Shown here: positions 36,108 through 44,318 of the stretch, one piece after another
Layout of the letters: each line of letters starts with the position of its first letter
Numbering within the stretch: position 1 is the stretch's first letter
Source: an uncultured Cyclobacteriaceae bacterium
Lineage (GTDB): Bacteria; Bacteroidota; Bacteroidia; Cytophagales; Cyclobacteriaceae
DNA: 64,000 bases
Assembly: GCA_937146645.1 (NCBI GenBank)
Contig: CAKZRQ010000017.1
Span: 62,001 to 126,000 of the forward strand
Direction: 5' to 3'
Notes under the pieces: model-generated
Told to the model about the DNA's origin: nothing
The model's database searches: none
Seen by the model: only the letters and a program-made list of their open reading frames with translations
Made by a program: the position numbers and the translations under genes

Positions 36108-36605
36108 ATGGCTCGAATTGATTTTTTTAAGGGCAGAGGACTCATCGGAGTATTAATTTTCCTTTTCATTCTCTTCAATGTGCTGTTGACACGCACTATG
36201 CCTGTGGGCTTAGTGTTGGATTTAAGGTTTCTTTATACGCCTGAAATTTTGCAGGAGTCCTTATCTCAAATGGGAGAAGTAGGAAGAGAACAATATTGGA
36301 AGGGAATCTTGTATTTGGATATGCCATACATCTTGGTGTATTCATACCTTTTCTGCAGGCTGATTAAGAACCTATGGTCAGGTACTCATCTTTATTATCT
36401 TACGATTGGTATTGCACTAGCGGATTTGTTTGAAAACCTTCTAATGCTGTACCATTTGCAGACCTTTCCTGAAATTTCTCACTTTCTAGCTTATTTGACT
36501 TCATTATTCACTTCAATGAAGTGGATAATGGTTGCCTCCTGGTTTGTCCTGGTGGTGATTGGCTTGATAAAGAAACTGTTTACAAGACAGCTAGAAGCAA
36601 GTTAA
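36108..36605 (+). CDS. Four-helix membrane protein of unknown function
   Basis: The 165-residue protein has about four hydrophobic helices (near 13-30, 68-88, 95-118 and 135-157) and a soluble loop after the first (TPEILQESLSQMGEVGREQYWKG split as TPEILQESLSQMGEVGREQ). I recognise no family. It precedes the amidoligase-like gene cluster by 99 bases on the same strand, but that spacing could hold a promoter, so membership is uncertain. Confidence 0.6.
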   Translation: MARIDFFKGRGLIGVLIFLFILFNVLLTRTMPVGLVLDLRFLYTPEILQESLSQMGEVGREQYWKGILYLDMPYILVYSYLFCRLIKNLWSGTHLYYLTIGIALADLFENLLMLYHLQTFPEISHFLAYLTSLFTSMKWIMVASWFVLVVIGLIKKLFTRQLEAS

Positions 36606-36704
36606 TTTTCTAAGTATTTTTCTTCTTGGTATTGTAAAGTCTGGAGAAAAGTAGACCTTTGCAAACTTATTCATATTCACGGATTTAGGCTTAGAAAAAA
36701 ACGC

Positions 36705-37418
36705 ATGAAAGAGGAGTATTTTAAGTGGTTTTCTCCACATCTTCAAAGAGACGTTCAGATGCTTGCTTTCGGGCATGCAGGATACCCGGTGATTGTATTC
36801 CCGACTTCAAAAGGATCATTTCATGAGAACCGGGACATGGGCCTGATTGATTCAGCTCGTTGGTTCATCGAACAGGGCCTGGTAAGGATTTACTGTCCGG
36901 AGAGCAATGATGCTCAAAGCTTATACAATAGAAATATTCATCCTCATGATAGAATTCAGGGTCACGTTGCCTACGATAAAATGATCTGTCATGAAATCGT
37001 GGAAAGAGTGAGATTGGATACCGCAGTCGCCAAGGTAGTGGTTGCCGGAGGTAGCTTTGGTGGCTATCATGCCGCTAACTTCGCTTTCAGACATCCTGGG
37101 TACGTGAGCCATATGTTCAGCATGTCTGGAGCTTTTGACATCCGGAGCTTCATGGATGGATATAATCACGATGATGTTTACTACAATAGCCCACTTGAGT
37201 TTCTTCCAAATCTTCAAGATCAAGAGCTTTGGAACATGGATATCGTATTAGGAACATCTAACTGGGACATTTGCTATGATGCAAACCTGAAGCTTCATGA
37301 AGTACTGAAGGCAAAAGGTCTACCACACTGGCTGGATGTGAGACAGGATCGAGAACATGACTGGCCAGTTTGGAAGGAAATGTTTCCTCATTATTTATCA
37401 AGAATAAAGTTTGATTAA
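36705..37418 (+). CDS. Alpha/beta-hydrolase esterase family protein (cluster gene 1)
   Basis: This 237-residue cytosolic protein has the nucleophile elbow GGSFGG (S117) and a late His in REHDWPVW (H218), consistent with an esterase/peptidase triad (COG4947-like). It has no signal peptide, unlike the other esterases in this window. It is 38 bases upstream of an ATP-grasp gene and begins a run of five co-directional genes that otherwise encode peptide- or amide-forming enzymes. A role in releasing, trimming or proofreading the product is inferred from context. Confidence 0.82.
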   Translation: MKEEYFKWFSPHLQRDVQMLAFGHAGYPVIVFPTSKGSFHENRDMGLIDSARWFIEQGLVRIYCPESNDAQSLYNRNIHPHDRIQGHVAYDKMICHEIVERVRLDTAVAKVVVAGGSFGGYHAANFAFRHPGYVSHMFSMSGAFDIRSFMDGYNHDDVYYNSPLEFLPNLQDQELWNMDIVLGTSNWDICYDANLKLHEVLKAKGLPHWLDVRQDREHDWPVWKEMFPHYLSRIKFD

Positions 37419-37456
37419 TCAGCAATAAGAACACGAACATTTTATATTAGCAGACT

Positions 37457-38413
37457 ATGAAAAAAGTTGGAATACTCTTTGGCATGGAGGATACTTTTCC
37501 TCAGGCATTTATCGATCGAGTGAACGAGCTGGATGGTAAGAAAATCGTAGCAGAGGCGGTGCAAATTGATAAGGTGGTTCAAAACCAGCTTTCGGAGTAT
37601 TCGGTAATTATTGACCGAATTTCTCAAGATGTACCTTTTTATCGCGCATATCTTAAAAATGCGGCCTTGACTGGAACAGCGGTGATTAACAATCCATTTT
37701 GGTGGAGTGCGGATGATAAGTTTTTTAACAATGCATTGGCGGACCAGCTAGGTGTACCTCTTCCAAAAACGGTGCTTCTGCCATCTTCTGAGCATCCGGA
37801 CGATACTTCAGCGAAATCTTTCAGAAATCTGAAAGCTCCTTTGGATTGGGATGGAATGTTTGAATACATCGGGTTCCCGGCATACATGAAACCATACGCT
37901 GGTGGTGGCTGGAAGAATGTCTACAGACTTGAGAATAAAGAGGAATTTTTTGCGAAGCATCCTGAAACTGGACAGCTAGTGATGCTTCTTCAGGAAGAGA
38001 TCGTATTCGATGAGTATTTCCGAGTGTATTGCCTTGGCGGCAAAGCGGTCAGAATCATGGAATATGAGCCAAGAAATCCTCATCATTTAAGATATGTAGT
38101 GGATCGTGCACCTTCTTCAAAGAAGCTGCTTTCCATGGTGACTAAGTATACTAAATCGCTCTGCCAGGGTCTTGGGTATGATTTCAATACCGTAGAATTT
38201 GCAGTACGCGATGGTATTCCATATGCTATTGATTTTGGTAATCCAGCGCCTGATGCAGATGTAAATTCTGTAGGTCAGGAGAATTTTGACTGGGTGGTTG
38301 AAGAAGCAGCTAAGATGGCTATTCGCTATGCGAAAGCCCAGAAACCAGGACAGATCAATTTGACCTGGGGTACTTTCATGCGTGATGCGGTTGAGCAGAC
38401 CAAGCGATTTTGA
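37457..38413 (+). CDS. ATP-grasp ligase (cluster gene 2)
   Basis: ATP-grasp ligases activate a carboxylate as acyl-phosphate and join it to an amine or thiol. In this 318-residue protein the nucleotide site is YMKPYAGGGWKNVY (K145, glycines 149-151), the hinge acids are QEEIVFDEYFRVY (about 179-191) and metal ligands lie in VEFAVRDGIPYAIDFGNP (E247, D259, N262). The N-terminus KVGILFGMEDTFPQAF is the pre-ATP-grasp fold. It resembles glutathione- or RimK-like enzymes in layout but has no clear assignment. It is 24 bases upstream of the GCS2-family gene. Confidence 0.83.
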   Translation: MKKVGILFGMEDTFPQAFIDRVNELDGKKIVAEAVQIDKVVQNQLSEYSVIIDRISQDVPFYRAYLKNAALTGTAVINNPFWWSADDKFFNNALADQLGVPLPKTVLLPSSEHPDDTSAKSFRNLKAPLDWDGMFEYIGFPAYMKPYAGGGWKNVYRLENKEEFFAKHPETGQLVMLLQEEIVFDEYFRVYCLGGKAVRIMEYEPRNPHHLRYVVDRAPSSKKLLSMVTKYTKSLCQGLGYDFNTVEFAVRDGIPYAIDFGNPAPDADVNSVGQENFDWVVEEAAKMAIRYAKAQKPGQINLTWGTFMRDAVEQTKRF

Positions 38414-38437
38414 TTTTTATCACTGAATAGCGGATTT

Positions 38438-39553
38438 ATGAAATCTGTTAAAAAACTTCCAGTATTTACCCTCGGTGTAGAAGAGGAATATCAGATCATC
38501 GACCCGAAAACACGGGACATGCGATCTCATATGTCTAAAATCGTAGAGGGTGGAAAGATTCATCTTCGAGAGCAGGTGAAAGCTGAAATGCACCAATCGG
38601 TGGTTGAAGTGGGGACGAACATTTGTCAAAATGTAGCAGAGGCTAGAAAGGAAGTTGGCTTTTTACGTCAGCAAGTTGGAGAGCTAGCGGCAAGACAAAA
38701 CCTTTTGGTTGGTTCTTCAGGAACTCATCCTTTTTCGAAGTGGCAAGATCAGCAGATTACAGATGAGGAGAGGTATCACCACATCGTGAATGAGTTGAAA
38801 GACATTGCGAGATCCAATTTAATTTTTGGTCTGCATGTTCACGTGGGAATTGATGATAGGCAAACTGCTTTGCAGCTGATGAATCAGGCCTGTTATTTTC
38901 TTCCGCATTTATACGCCCTATCGGCAAACAGTCCTTTCTGGGAGGGAAGAGATACAGGGTTTAAAGCTTTCAGAGCAAAGGTTTTTGCGAAGTTTCCAAG
39001 GACAGGTCTTCCAGAGTACTTTGATTCTGTGGCCTCTTATGATAATTATTTGGAGACTTTGGTCAAGACCAAATGCATAGACAACCCTAAGAAAATCTGG
39101 TGGGATTTGAGGATGCACCCATTCTTCAGTACCATAGAGTTTAGGATTTGTGATGTTTGTCTGACAGTAGATGAGACCATTTGTATCACGGCCTTGATCC
39201 AGGCTGTCGTTGCAAAGCTTTACAAGCTTATGATGAGCAACACGGGATTCAATATTTACAGGATTGCCTTGATACGGGAAAATAAGTTTAGAGCTGCCAG
39301 ATATGGTTTGGATGGACAGATGATCGACTTCGGTAAAAAAGAGGAAGTTCCCACCAAAGATCTAATCATGGAGCTGCTAGATTTCGTAGATGATGTAGTA
39401 GATGAGCTGGGAAGCCGAGAGGAAGTGAACTATGTTCATGAAATTCTGAAAAACGGAACAGGGGCAGATCAGCAGCTGAAAGTTTATGAGGAGACTCAGG
39501 ACTTGACCAAGGTGGTCGATTATATCACAGATAAGTTTAAGCAGGGGATTTGA
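38438..39553 (+). CDS. GCS2-family carboxylate-amine ligase (YbdK-like, cluster gene 3)
   Basis: The family joins a carboxylate (often the glutamate gamma-carboxyl) to an amine by an acyl-phosphate, like glutamate-cysteine ligase. The signature TLGVEEEYQIID is at residues 11-22, GLHVHVGID at about 131-139 and a basic/metal segment FFSTIEFRICDVCLT near 229. Length (371) is usual. The amine partner is unknown: these YbdK-like enzymes often have only weak glutamate-cysteine ligase activity. Its place between two ATP-grasp genes and a glutamine amidotransferase suggests a dedicated pathway. Confidence 0.88.
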   Translation: MKSVKKLPVFTLGVEEEYQIIDPKTRDMRSHMSKIVEGGKIHLREQVKAEMHQSVVEVGTNICQNVAEARKEVGFLRQQVGELAARQNLLVGSSGTHPFSKWQDQQITDEERYHHIVNELKDIARSNLIFGLHVHVGIDDRQTALQLMNQACYFLPHLYALSANSPFWEGRDTGFKAFRAKVFAKFPRTGLPEYFDSVASYDNYLETLVKTKCIDNPKKIWWDLRMHPFFSTIEFRICDVCLTVDETICITALIQAVVAKLYKLMMSNTGFNIYRIALIRENKFRAARYGLDGQMIDFGKKEEVPTKDLIMELLDFVDDVVDELGSREEVNYVHEILKNGTGADQQLKVYEETQDLTKVVDYITDKFKQGI

Positions 39554-39570
39554 TTCGAATTCCAAAGCAG

Positions 39571-39576
39571 AAGGAG
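39571..39576 (+). promoter_or_regulatory. Shine-Dalgarno site for the GTG-started amidotransferase gene
   Basis: AAGGAG lies 8 bases before the GTG at 39585. Strong sites of this kind are uncommon in this window, and it supports the GTG start. Confidence 0.6.
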
Positions 39577-39584
39577 TTATAAAA

Positions 39585-40415
39585 GTGAGTAGTAAAAAAA
39601 TAAAGTTGGCGATTTTGGATATGTATGATGGCGAGCCCAATCAGGGTATGCGTTGCATCATTGATATCGTAAATCGATTTGAGACCGATCTTGAGTTTAA
39701 GATATTTGATGTTAGGGGTAAAGCCGAAATACCTGAGATCAGAGATTACGAGATGTTTATCTCTACGGGAGGACCAGGAAACCCTCTTGAAGGTGATAAT
39801 GACTGGGACCTCAAATTCTTTGATTTTCTAGATCAGATCTGGATCTGGAATCAAAATCACCATCAGAAAAAGCACATTCTATTCATTTGTCACTCCTTCC
39901 AAATGGCCTGTAAGCATTTTGGTTTAGGTGAAATTTCTAAGAGAAAGTCAACCTCATTCGGTGTGATGTCGGTCCATAAGACTCCGGAAGGAATGGATGA
40001 TCCACTTTTAGAGAATCTGGATAACCCTTTCTGGGCGGTGGATAGCCGGGATTACCAAGTGCTGCAGCCGAATAAGAAAAAGTTTAAGCTTTTGGGAGCC
40101 AAAGTAATTTCTTTGGAGAAAATTAGGGACCATGTTCAATACGAACGTGCACTTATGGCCATTCGCTTTTCGGATGAAATGGTCGGAACACAATTCCATC
40201 CAGAAGCAGATCCTGTAAGCTTTTTGGCGCATTTGAAAAAGCCTGAGGTCAGGGAAAAAATCATTGAGTCTAAGGGTAAAACCAAGTTCAGGTCTATGCT
40301 TGAGCATCTCGTAGATGAAAACAAAATCTACAGAACCAATGAAACTTTGATCCCGAATTTTTTGAAAAATGCTATTAGCCGGATTAGAGAAACCAGCGAA
40401 AAAGCTTTGATCTAA
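39585..40415 (+). CDS. Class I glutamine amidotransferase-like protein (cluster gene 4)
   Basis: The 276-residue protein has the class I triad: Cys102 in LFICHSFQMA, and His205-Glu207 in GTQFHPEADP; STGGPGNPLEG (about 60-70) forms the oxyanion region. The elbow is odd: the usual GxCxG glycines are replaced by Phe and Ser. A C-terminal extension (about 225-276) goes beyond the domain. It could free ammonia for the neighbouring ligases, or hydrolyse a gamma-glutamyl bond. It starts with GTG, supported by AAGGAG, and is 31 bases after the GCS2 gene and 5 before the last gene. Confidence 0.82.
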   Translation: MSSKKIKLAILDMYDGEPNQGMRCIIDIVNRFETDLEFKIFDVRGKAEIPEIRDYEMFISTGGPGNPLEGDNDWDLKFFDFLDQIWIWNQNHHQKKHILFICHSFQMACKHFGLGEISKRKSTSFGVMSVHKTPEGMDDPLLENLDNPFWAVDSRDYQVLQPNKKKFKLLGAKVISLEKIRDHVQYERALMAIRFSDEMVGTQFHPEADPVSFLAHLKKPEVREKIIESKGKTKFRSMLEHLVDENKIYRTNETLIPNFLKNAISRIRETSEKALI

Positions 40416-40420
40416 AGACG

Positions 40421-41614
40421 ATGATCTCCAAACATAGAGAAGAATTCAATAAGGCATTTTCGGCTGAAAAGTATCAAGCTATGCTGGATAGAATAGCAGC
40501 TGACTTTGATCACTATCCCACTTTCAGAGTTGCTGAGTCGCCGCTTTTCGTGGATAATAAACTACGCGATCAACTTCTAGAAGCTACAGATCAGATCGTT
40601 GATTTTGTGACCCAGTCAGACTTTAAAGCGCTGACCCAACCTGCTCTGGATCTAACTATGGATATGGAAGGAGAGGGTGAGCATACGAAGTTTCTAGCTG
40701 TAGATTTTGGAATCTGTAAAGGAGAAAACGGCGAGATCATCCCAAAACTCATAGAGGTACAAGGTTTCCCCACCATTTTTAATTTTCAGAAAAGCCTTTT
40801 CGAGAAGTTTAAAATTACATACCCTATGCTTGAGAACTTCACTCCATATCTAAATGGGCATGACTCAGAATCCTATTCTGAAGTGCTTCGGAAGATTGTA
40901 TTAAAGGACCATAATCCGGATGAGGTTGTCCTTTTAGAAATTGATCCGAAGAACCAGAATACGAGAATAGATTTCGACTATGCAGAGCGAGATTTAGGAA
41001 TCGCTGTCGTTTGTGTTACAGAAGTAATTAAGGAGGGCGATAAGTTATTTTACTTAAATAAGGAAGGTGATAAAACGAGGATAAAGAGGGTTTACAACCG
41101 GGTGATTTTTGATGAGCTGCAAGCGCGGACCGATCTGGAATTGAACTTTAGTTTTACAGATTCCTTGGATGTGGAATGGGTAGGCCATCCAAATTGGTAC
41201 AATAGAATTTCGAAGTTTATTCTACCATATCTGGAAGGACCTTATTTTATCGAGTCCAAACTACTCAGTGAAATCACCACTATCCCTGAAGACCTCGAGA
41301 ATTACGTATTGAAACCCCTGTTTAGTTTCTCAGGATCTGGAGTGATTTTTCATGTAACACCCGAACACTTGAGAACCGTAAAACACCCTGATCAGTATAT
41401 GCTTCAGCGAAAGGTGGAATATGTTCCAATCCTTAAATCTCCTACCGGAGGTGTTAAAGCTGAAATCAGAATCTTTGCCATGTGGCCTGATGGAGACGAC
41501 AAACCATCAATCGTAGGTAATCTCGTTCGACTAAGCCGTGGGGAAATGATCGGCGTGAAGTTCAATAAGGATAAAGACTGGGTGGGTGGTACGATCGGAG
41601 TTTTCGAGAAGTAA
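40421..41614 (+). CDS. Circularly permuted ATP-grasp-like protein (cluster gene 5)
   Basis: In this 397-residue protein the metal-site-like segment (LAVDFGICKG and KLIEVQGFPT, D95 and E112) comes before the nucleotide-site-like segment NYVLKPLFSFSGSGVIF (K298, glycines 305 and 307). That order is the reverse of the normal ATP-grasp order and matches permuted enzymes such as glutathionylspermidine synthetase. KRVYNRVIFDEL and EIRIFAMW are further conserved-looking blocks. It ends the cluster and is convergent with pyrE (3 bases apart). A ligase role is inferred; the substrates are unknown. Confidence 0.7.
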   Translation: MISKHREEFNKAFSAEKYQAMLDRIAADFDHYPTFRVAESPLFVDNKLRDQLLEATDQIVDFVTQSDFKALTQPALDLTMDMEGEGEHTKFLAVDFGICKGENGEIIPKLIEVQGFPTIFNFQKSLFEKFKITYPMLENFTPYLNGHDSESYSEVLRKIVLKDHNPDEVVLLEIDPKNQNTRIDFDYAERDLGIAVVCVTEVIKEGDKLFYLNKEGDKTRIKRVYNRVIFDELQARTDLELNFSFTDSLDVEWVGHPNWYNRISKFILPYLEGPYFIESKLLSEITTIPEDLENYVLKPLFSFSGSGVIFHVTPEHLRTVKHPDQYMLQRKVEYVPILKSPTGGVKAEIRIFAMWPDGDDKPSIVGNLVRLSRGEMIGVKFNKDKDWVGGTIGVFEK

Positions 41615-41617
41615 TCC

Positions 41618-42268
41618 TTAACCTTCAGGATTCCACGCTCCTGGATCTTTTCTCCATTCGCTCAAAGAAGTCATTGCCTTTTCATCTATGTATTCACGAG
41701 CTACCGCTCTTGGAAGCATGGCTTCGTAATGACATAGGCAGACTAAATCGATTCCCGCCTCTTCAAAATTTCTTGCTGCCAGATCAAATCCATAGCTGAA
41801 AATAGCTACCATTCCTAATACCTCGAAACCTGCATTTTTTAGATCCTGAGCCGCTTTGAGGGAGCTTCCTCCCGTAGAAACTAAATCTTCAACCACCACT
41901 ACTTTTTGTCCTGGGGTTACTTTTCCTTCGATCATATTCTCCATTCCATGACCCTTTGGCTTAGAACGAACATAGATGAATGGAAGATCAAGATCATTTG
42001 AGATAAGTGCTCCCTGAGGAATTCCGGCAGTGGCTACACCCGCTATTCCTTCCGCTTTTGGGAAAAAGTGCTGCACTGCTTTGACTAGATTATCCTTGAT
42101 TAGATCCCGGACTGGCGGGAAAGAAAGTGACAATCTATTGTCACAATAGATAGGGGATTTCCATCCAGAAGCCCATGTAAACGGCTGCTCCGGTTGAAGT
42201 CTGATGGCTTCTATTTCTAGTAATTTATCAGCTACCTCGGCAGCGACATTCTCATCTAAAATTTGCAT
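41618..42268 (-). CDS. pyrE: Orotate phosphoribosyltransferase
   Basis: PyrE makes orotidine 5'-phosphate from orotate and PRPP in pyrimidine synthesis. The PRPP site is KVVVVEDLVSTGGSSLKA (about 118-134 from the chosen start), preceded by YVRSKPKGHG with catalytic lysines. I start it at 42268 (MQILDENVAAEVADK, 216 residues); an ATG at 42313 adds a hydrophobic leader that does not fit. It diverges from a NUDIX gene 97 bases away. Confidence 0.94.
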   Translation of the reverse strand: MQILDENVAAEVADKLLEIEAIRLQPEQPFTWASGWKSPIYCDNRLSLSFPPVRDLIKDNLVKAVQHFFPKAEGIAGVATAGIPQGALISNDLDLPFIYVRSKPKGHGMENMIEGKVTPGQKVVVVEDLVSTGGSSLKAAQDLKNAGFEVLGMVAIFSYGFDLAARNFEEAGIDLVCLCHYEAMLPRAVAREYIDEKAMTSLSEWRKDPGAWNPEG

Positions 42269-42365
42269 GCTCAAAAATAAAAGAATATGACTTCTGATCT
42301 TTTGTGAGGTCATTATTTTTTATGCATTTTTGGTTAGCTCCAAACCATGAATACAGCACCTGATT

Positions 42366-43040
42366 ATGCGGATTTTCGTTAATGACAAACCTCTGGATAT
42401 TGTCAGTCACAAGAAGCTCGATACTTCTAAAAAATTTGTCAAAGGAAAACCCATAGAAGAATATACTCCAGAGAGTTTGGAGCTTCGTAATCATCTACTT
42501 TTTAAAGATCCTAGCGAAGATGAGGTCATTCGGATTTTGTATGCTTTGCGCACTGGTCGGCTTAAGAAATTGAAATCAGTCACTATCGCATCCGCGGAGA
42601 AAAGAAAGACCATTGATTTTATCAAAAGCCGCTTTCAGATCATTAAAGCTGCGGGCGGAGTGGTTCAGGATGAGAAAAAAGGCTTCCTTCTTATTTATAG
42701 GTTAGGAAAATGGGATTTTCCAAAAGGGAAGTTTGAAAAGGGAGAAAGCCCAAAAGAATGTGCTATTCGTGAAGTAGAGGAGGAGTGCGCTATAAAAGTG
42801 AGTGCGCATGAAAGAATTTGCAAGACCTGGCATACTTATACTAAAGACCGTAAAAGCATCCTCAAACTCACGTACTGGTATGACATGAGTTGTGATTCAG
42901 ATAAAGGAATGAAACCTCAAAAAGAAGAGGGAATCGACGATATTCAATGGATGAATAAGAAAGAGGCTAAGACGGCACTGAAGAGTTCTTATCCCTCTAT
43001 GCGTTACCTTTTCAGTCGTGTGACTGGAGAAAGTTACTAA
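42366..43040 (+). CDS. NUDIX hydrolase with extra N-terminal domain
   Basis: The 224-residue protein has about 95 N-terminal residues that I do not recognise (KLDTSKKFVKGKPIEEYT, DEVIRILYALRTGRLKKLKS) and then a NUDIX domain. The NUDIX box is GKFEKGESPKECAIREVEEE, followed by CAI in place of the usual xGU, with all acidic ligands present. NUDIX enzymes cleave nucleoside diphosphates linked to other groups. The substrate is unknown. Its stop overlaps the convergent coaD stop by 4 bases. Confidence 0.83.
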   Translation: MRIFVNDKPLDIVSHKKLDTSKKFVKGKPIEEYTPESLELRNHLLFKDPSEDEVIRILYALRTGRLKKLKSVTIASAEKRKTIDFIKSRFQIIKAAGGVVQDEKKGFLLIYRLGKWDFPKGKFEKGESPKECAIREVEEECAIKVSAHERICKTWHTYTKDRKSILKLTYWYDMSCDSDKGMKPQKEEGIDDIQWMNKKEAKTALKSSYPSMRYLFSRVTGESY

Positions 43041-43498
43041 AGGTCGTAAGGAAGAAATTCCGCCACATCACCGCCGTAGCGATGAACTTCTCTGATAATG
43101 GTTGAGCTGATAGCAGCATATTCCGGAGAAGTAATCAAGAACACCGTTTCCAATTCTTCATTCAGAAACCTGTTCATTTGACTGATGGTGTTCTCGTATT
43201 CGAAATCCGTGGTATTTCGGAGTCCTCTGACGAGAAACTGAGCTCCTTTCTCTTTTGACACTCGTGAAGTCAAGTCATTATAGACCAAAACCTCCACTTC
43301 AGGAATATCCTTATAAACGGATTCGATCTTCTTCACCATCATATCGATGTCAAAGTATCGATTCTTCTTTGTAGAGTTGTAGCCGATTCCGATGATCACT
43401 TTATCGAAAAGATCCAGACTTCTCATCACAATATCATGATGCCCTTTCGTGTATGGATCAAATGAACCTGGGAAAATCGCTACCTTTTTCATGCTCAA
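43037..43498 (-). CDS. coaD: Phosphopantetheine adenylyltransferase
   Basis: CoaD adenylates 4'-phosphopantetheine, the penultimate step of coenzyme A synthesis. The nucleotidyltransferase motif FPGSFDPYTKGHHDIV is at 9-24 and the second motif ISSTIIREVH near 131. It is 153 residues long, as expected. It overlaps the upstream DUF3822 gene by 4 bases. Confidence 0.95.
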   Translation of the reverse strand: MSMKKVAIFPGSFDPYTKGHHDIVMRSLDLFDKVIIGIGYNSTKKNRYFDIDMMVKKIESVYKDIPEVEVLVYNDLTSRVSKEKGAQFLVRGLRNTTDFEYENTISQMNRFLNEELETVFLITSPEYAAISSTIIREVHRYGGDVAEFLPYDL

Positions 43499-44307
43499 TT
43501 AAATTGCCAAAAAGCTTCCAGGAAACCAAAATCTCTCACGGACTCCAATCCGCTCACCAGGTTTTGATTGGGCTTGGGTTTCATTTCTGAGTAATGTTGG
43601 AAGAACTGTTTTCCCCATTCTACAGAAGAATCTATTCCTTCACTTTTCCCTATCACATTGACTCTGGCATGGATTGGGTTATAGCCATGCTGAGTGATCA
43701 AAGCTCTGGGATATTTAATAAGATCTTCTTGTTCGTTTAAATCAAAAACTCCAAAAGAAACCAACTCCTGATCGGTAAAACATGCCGCATACATCTGATT
43801 GTCCGCTAGGTAAAGGATAACTTCCTGACCTAAGAGATTTGCCTTTTCATTCATCACAAAGTCCAAGAAACTGGACCCGCCATGATGGAAGGAAACCTCA
43901 TTGAATCGGTTAGAAATGGCTTTCTCCAAATCTTCTGAAACAGACCCAACCAGATGCATTCTACCTCCCTGAATTGCTGAAGCAAAGGAATGTTGACCCT
44001 CAGCTTCCTCGCTAAACATCAAATAGTTAGACTCTTCCCCTTTGACATAAAGGGAGCCCGGTACCAAGACGAAATTGGAAAGGTGAGTAAATAGATGAAT
44101 TGGAACGTTCAGGCTATTGATTGGACTTTGATCAAGCTGAGCCATTAAGTCTGAACCATTATTAGGAAAACCAAACACGGCTTGGGTTGCTTGGTTTTTA
44201 TCCTTTGCAAAAACCCAGATGGTTTTTGGGTACAAAAAAAGTGATAAGCTTTCTGTATCTGCTACATCAAACTTATCACTTTTGAATTCTGTGAAAGAGG
44301 CTTCCAA
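43495..44307 (-). CDS. DUF3822 family protein
   Basis: The 270-residue protein of unknown function has no signal peptide and reads as a divergent actin/hexokinase-like fold in two halves (SLSLFLYPKTIWVFAKDK; EVILYLADNQMYAACFT). DUF3822 genes lie directly upstream of coaD in many Bacteroidota, as here with a 4-base ATGA overlap. That constant link suggests a role connected to coenzyme A supply or to the neighbouring envelope protein, but no activity is known to me. Confidence 0.78.
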   Translation of the reverse strand: MEASFTEFKSDKFDVADTESLSLFLYPKTIWVFAKDKNQATQAVFGFPNNGSDLMAQLDQSPINSLNVPIHLFTHLSNFVLVPGSLYVKGEESNYLMFSEEAEGQHSFASAIQGGRMHLVGSVSEDLEKAISNRFNEVSFHHGGSSFLDFVMNEKANLLGQEVILYLADNQMYAACFTDQELVSFGVFDLNEQEDLIKYPRALITQHGYNPIHARVNVIGKSEGIDSSVEWGKQFFQHYSEMKPKPNQNLVSGLESVRDFGFLEAFWQFN

Positions 44308-44318
44308 TGTCCTGGAGT

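Noticed and set aside
41618-42313. Longer pyrE start at 42313
   Set aside because: It adds a hydrophobic 15-residue leader absent from this cytosolic enzyme family.
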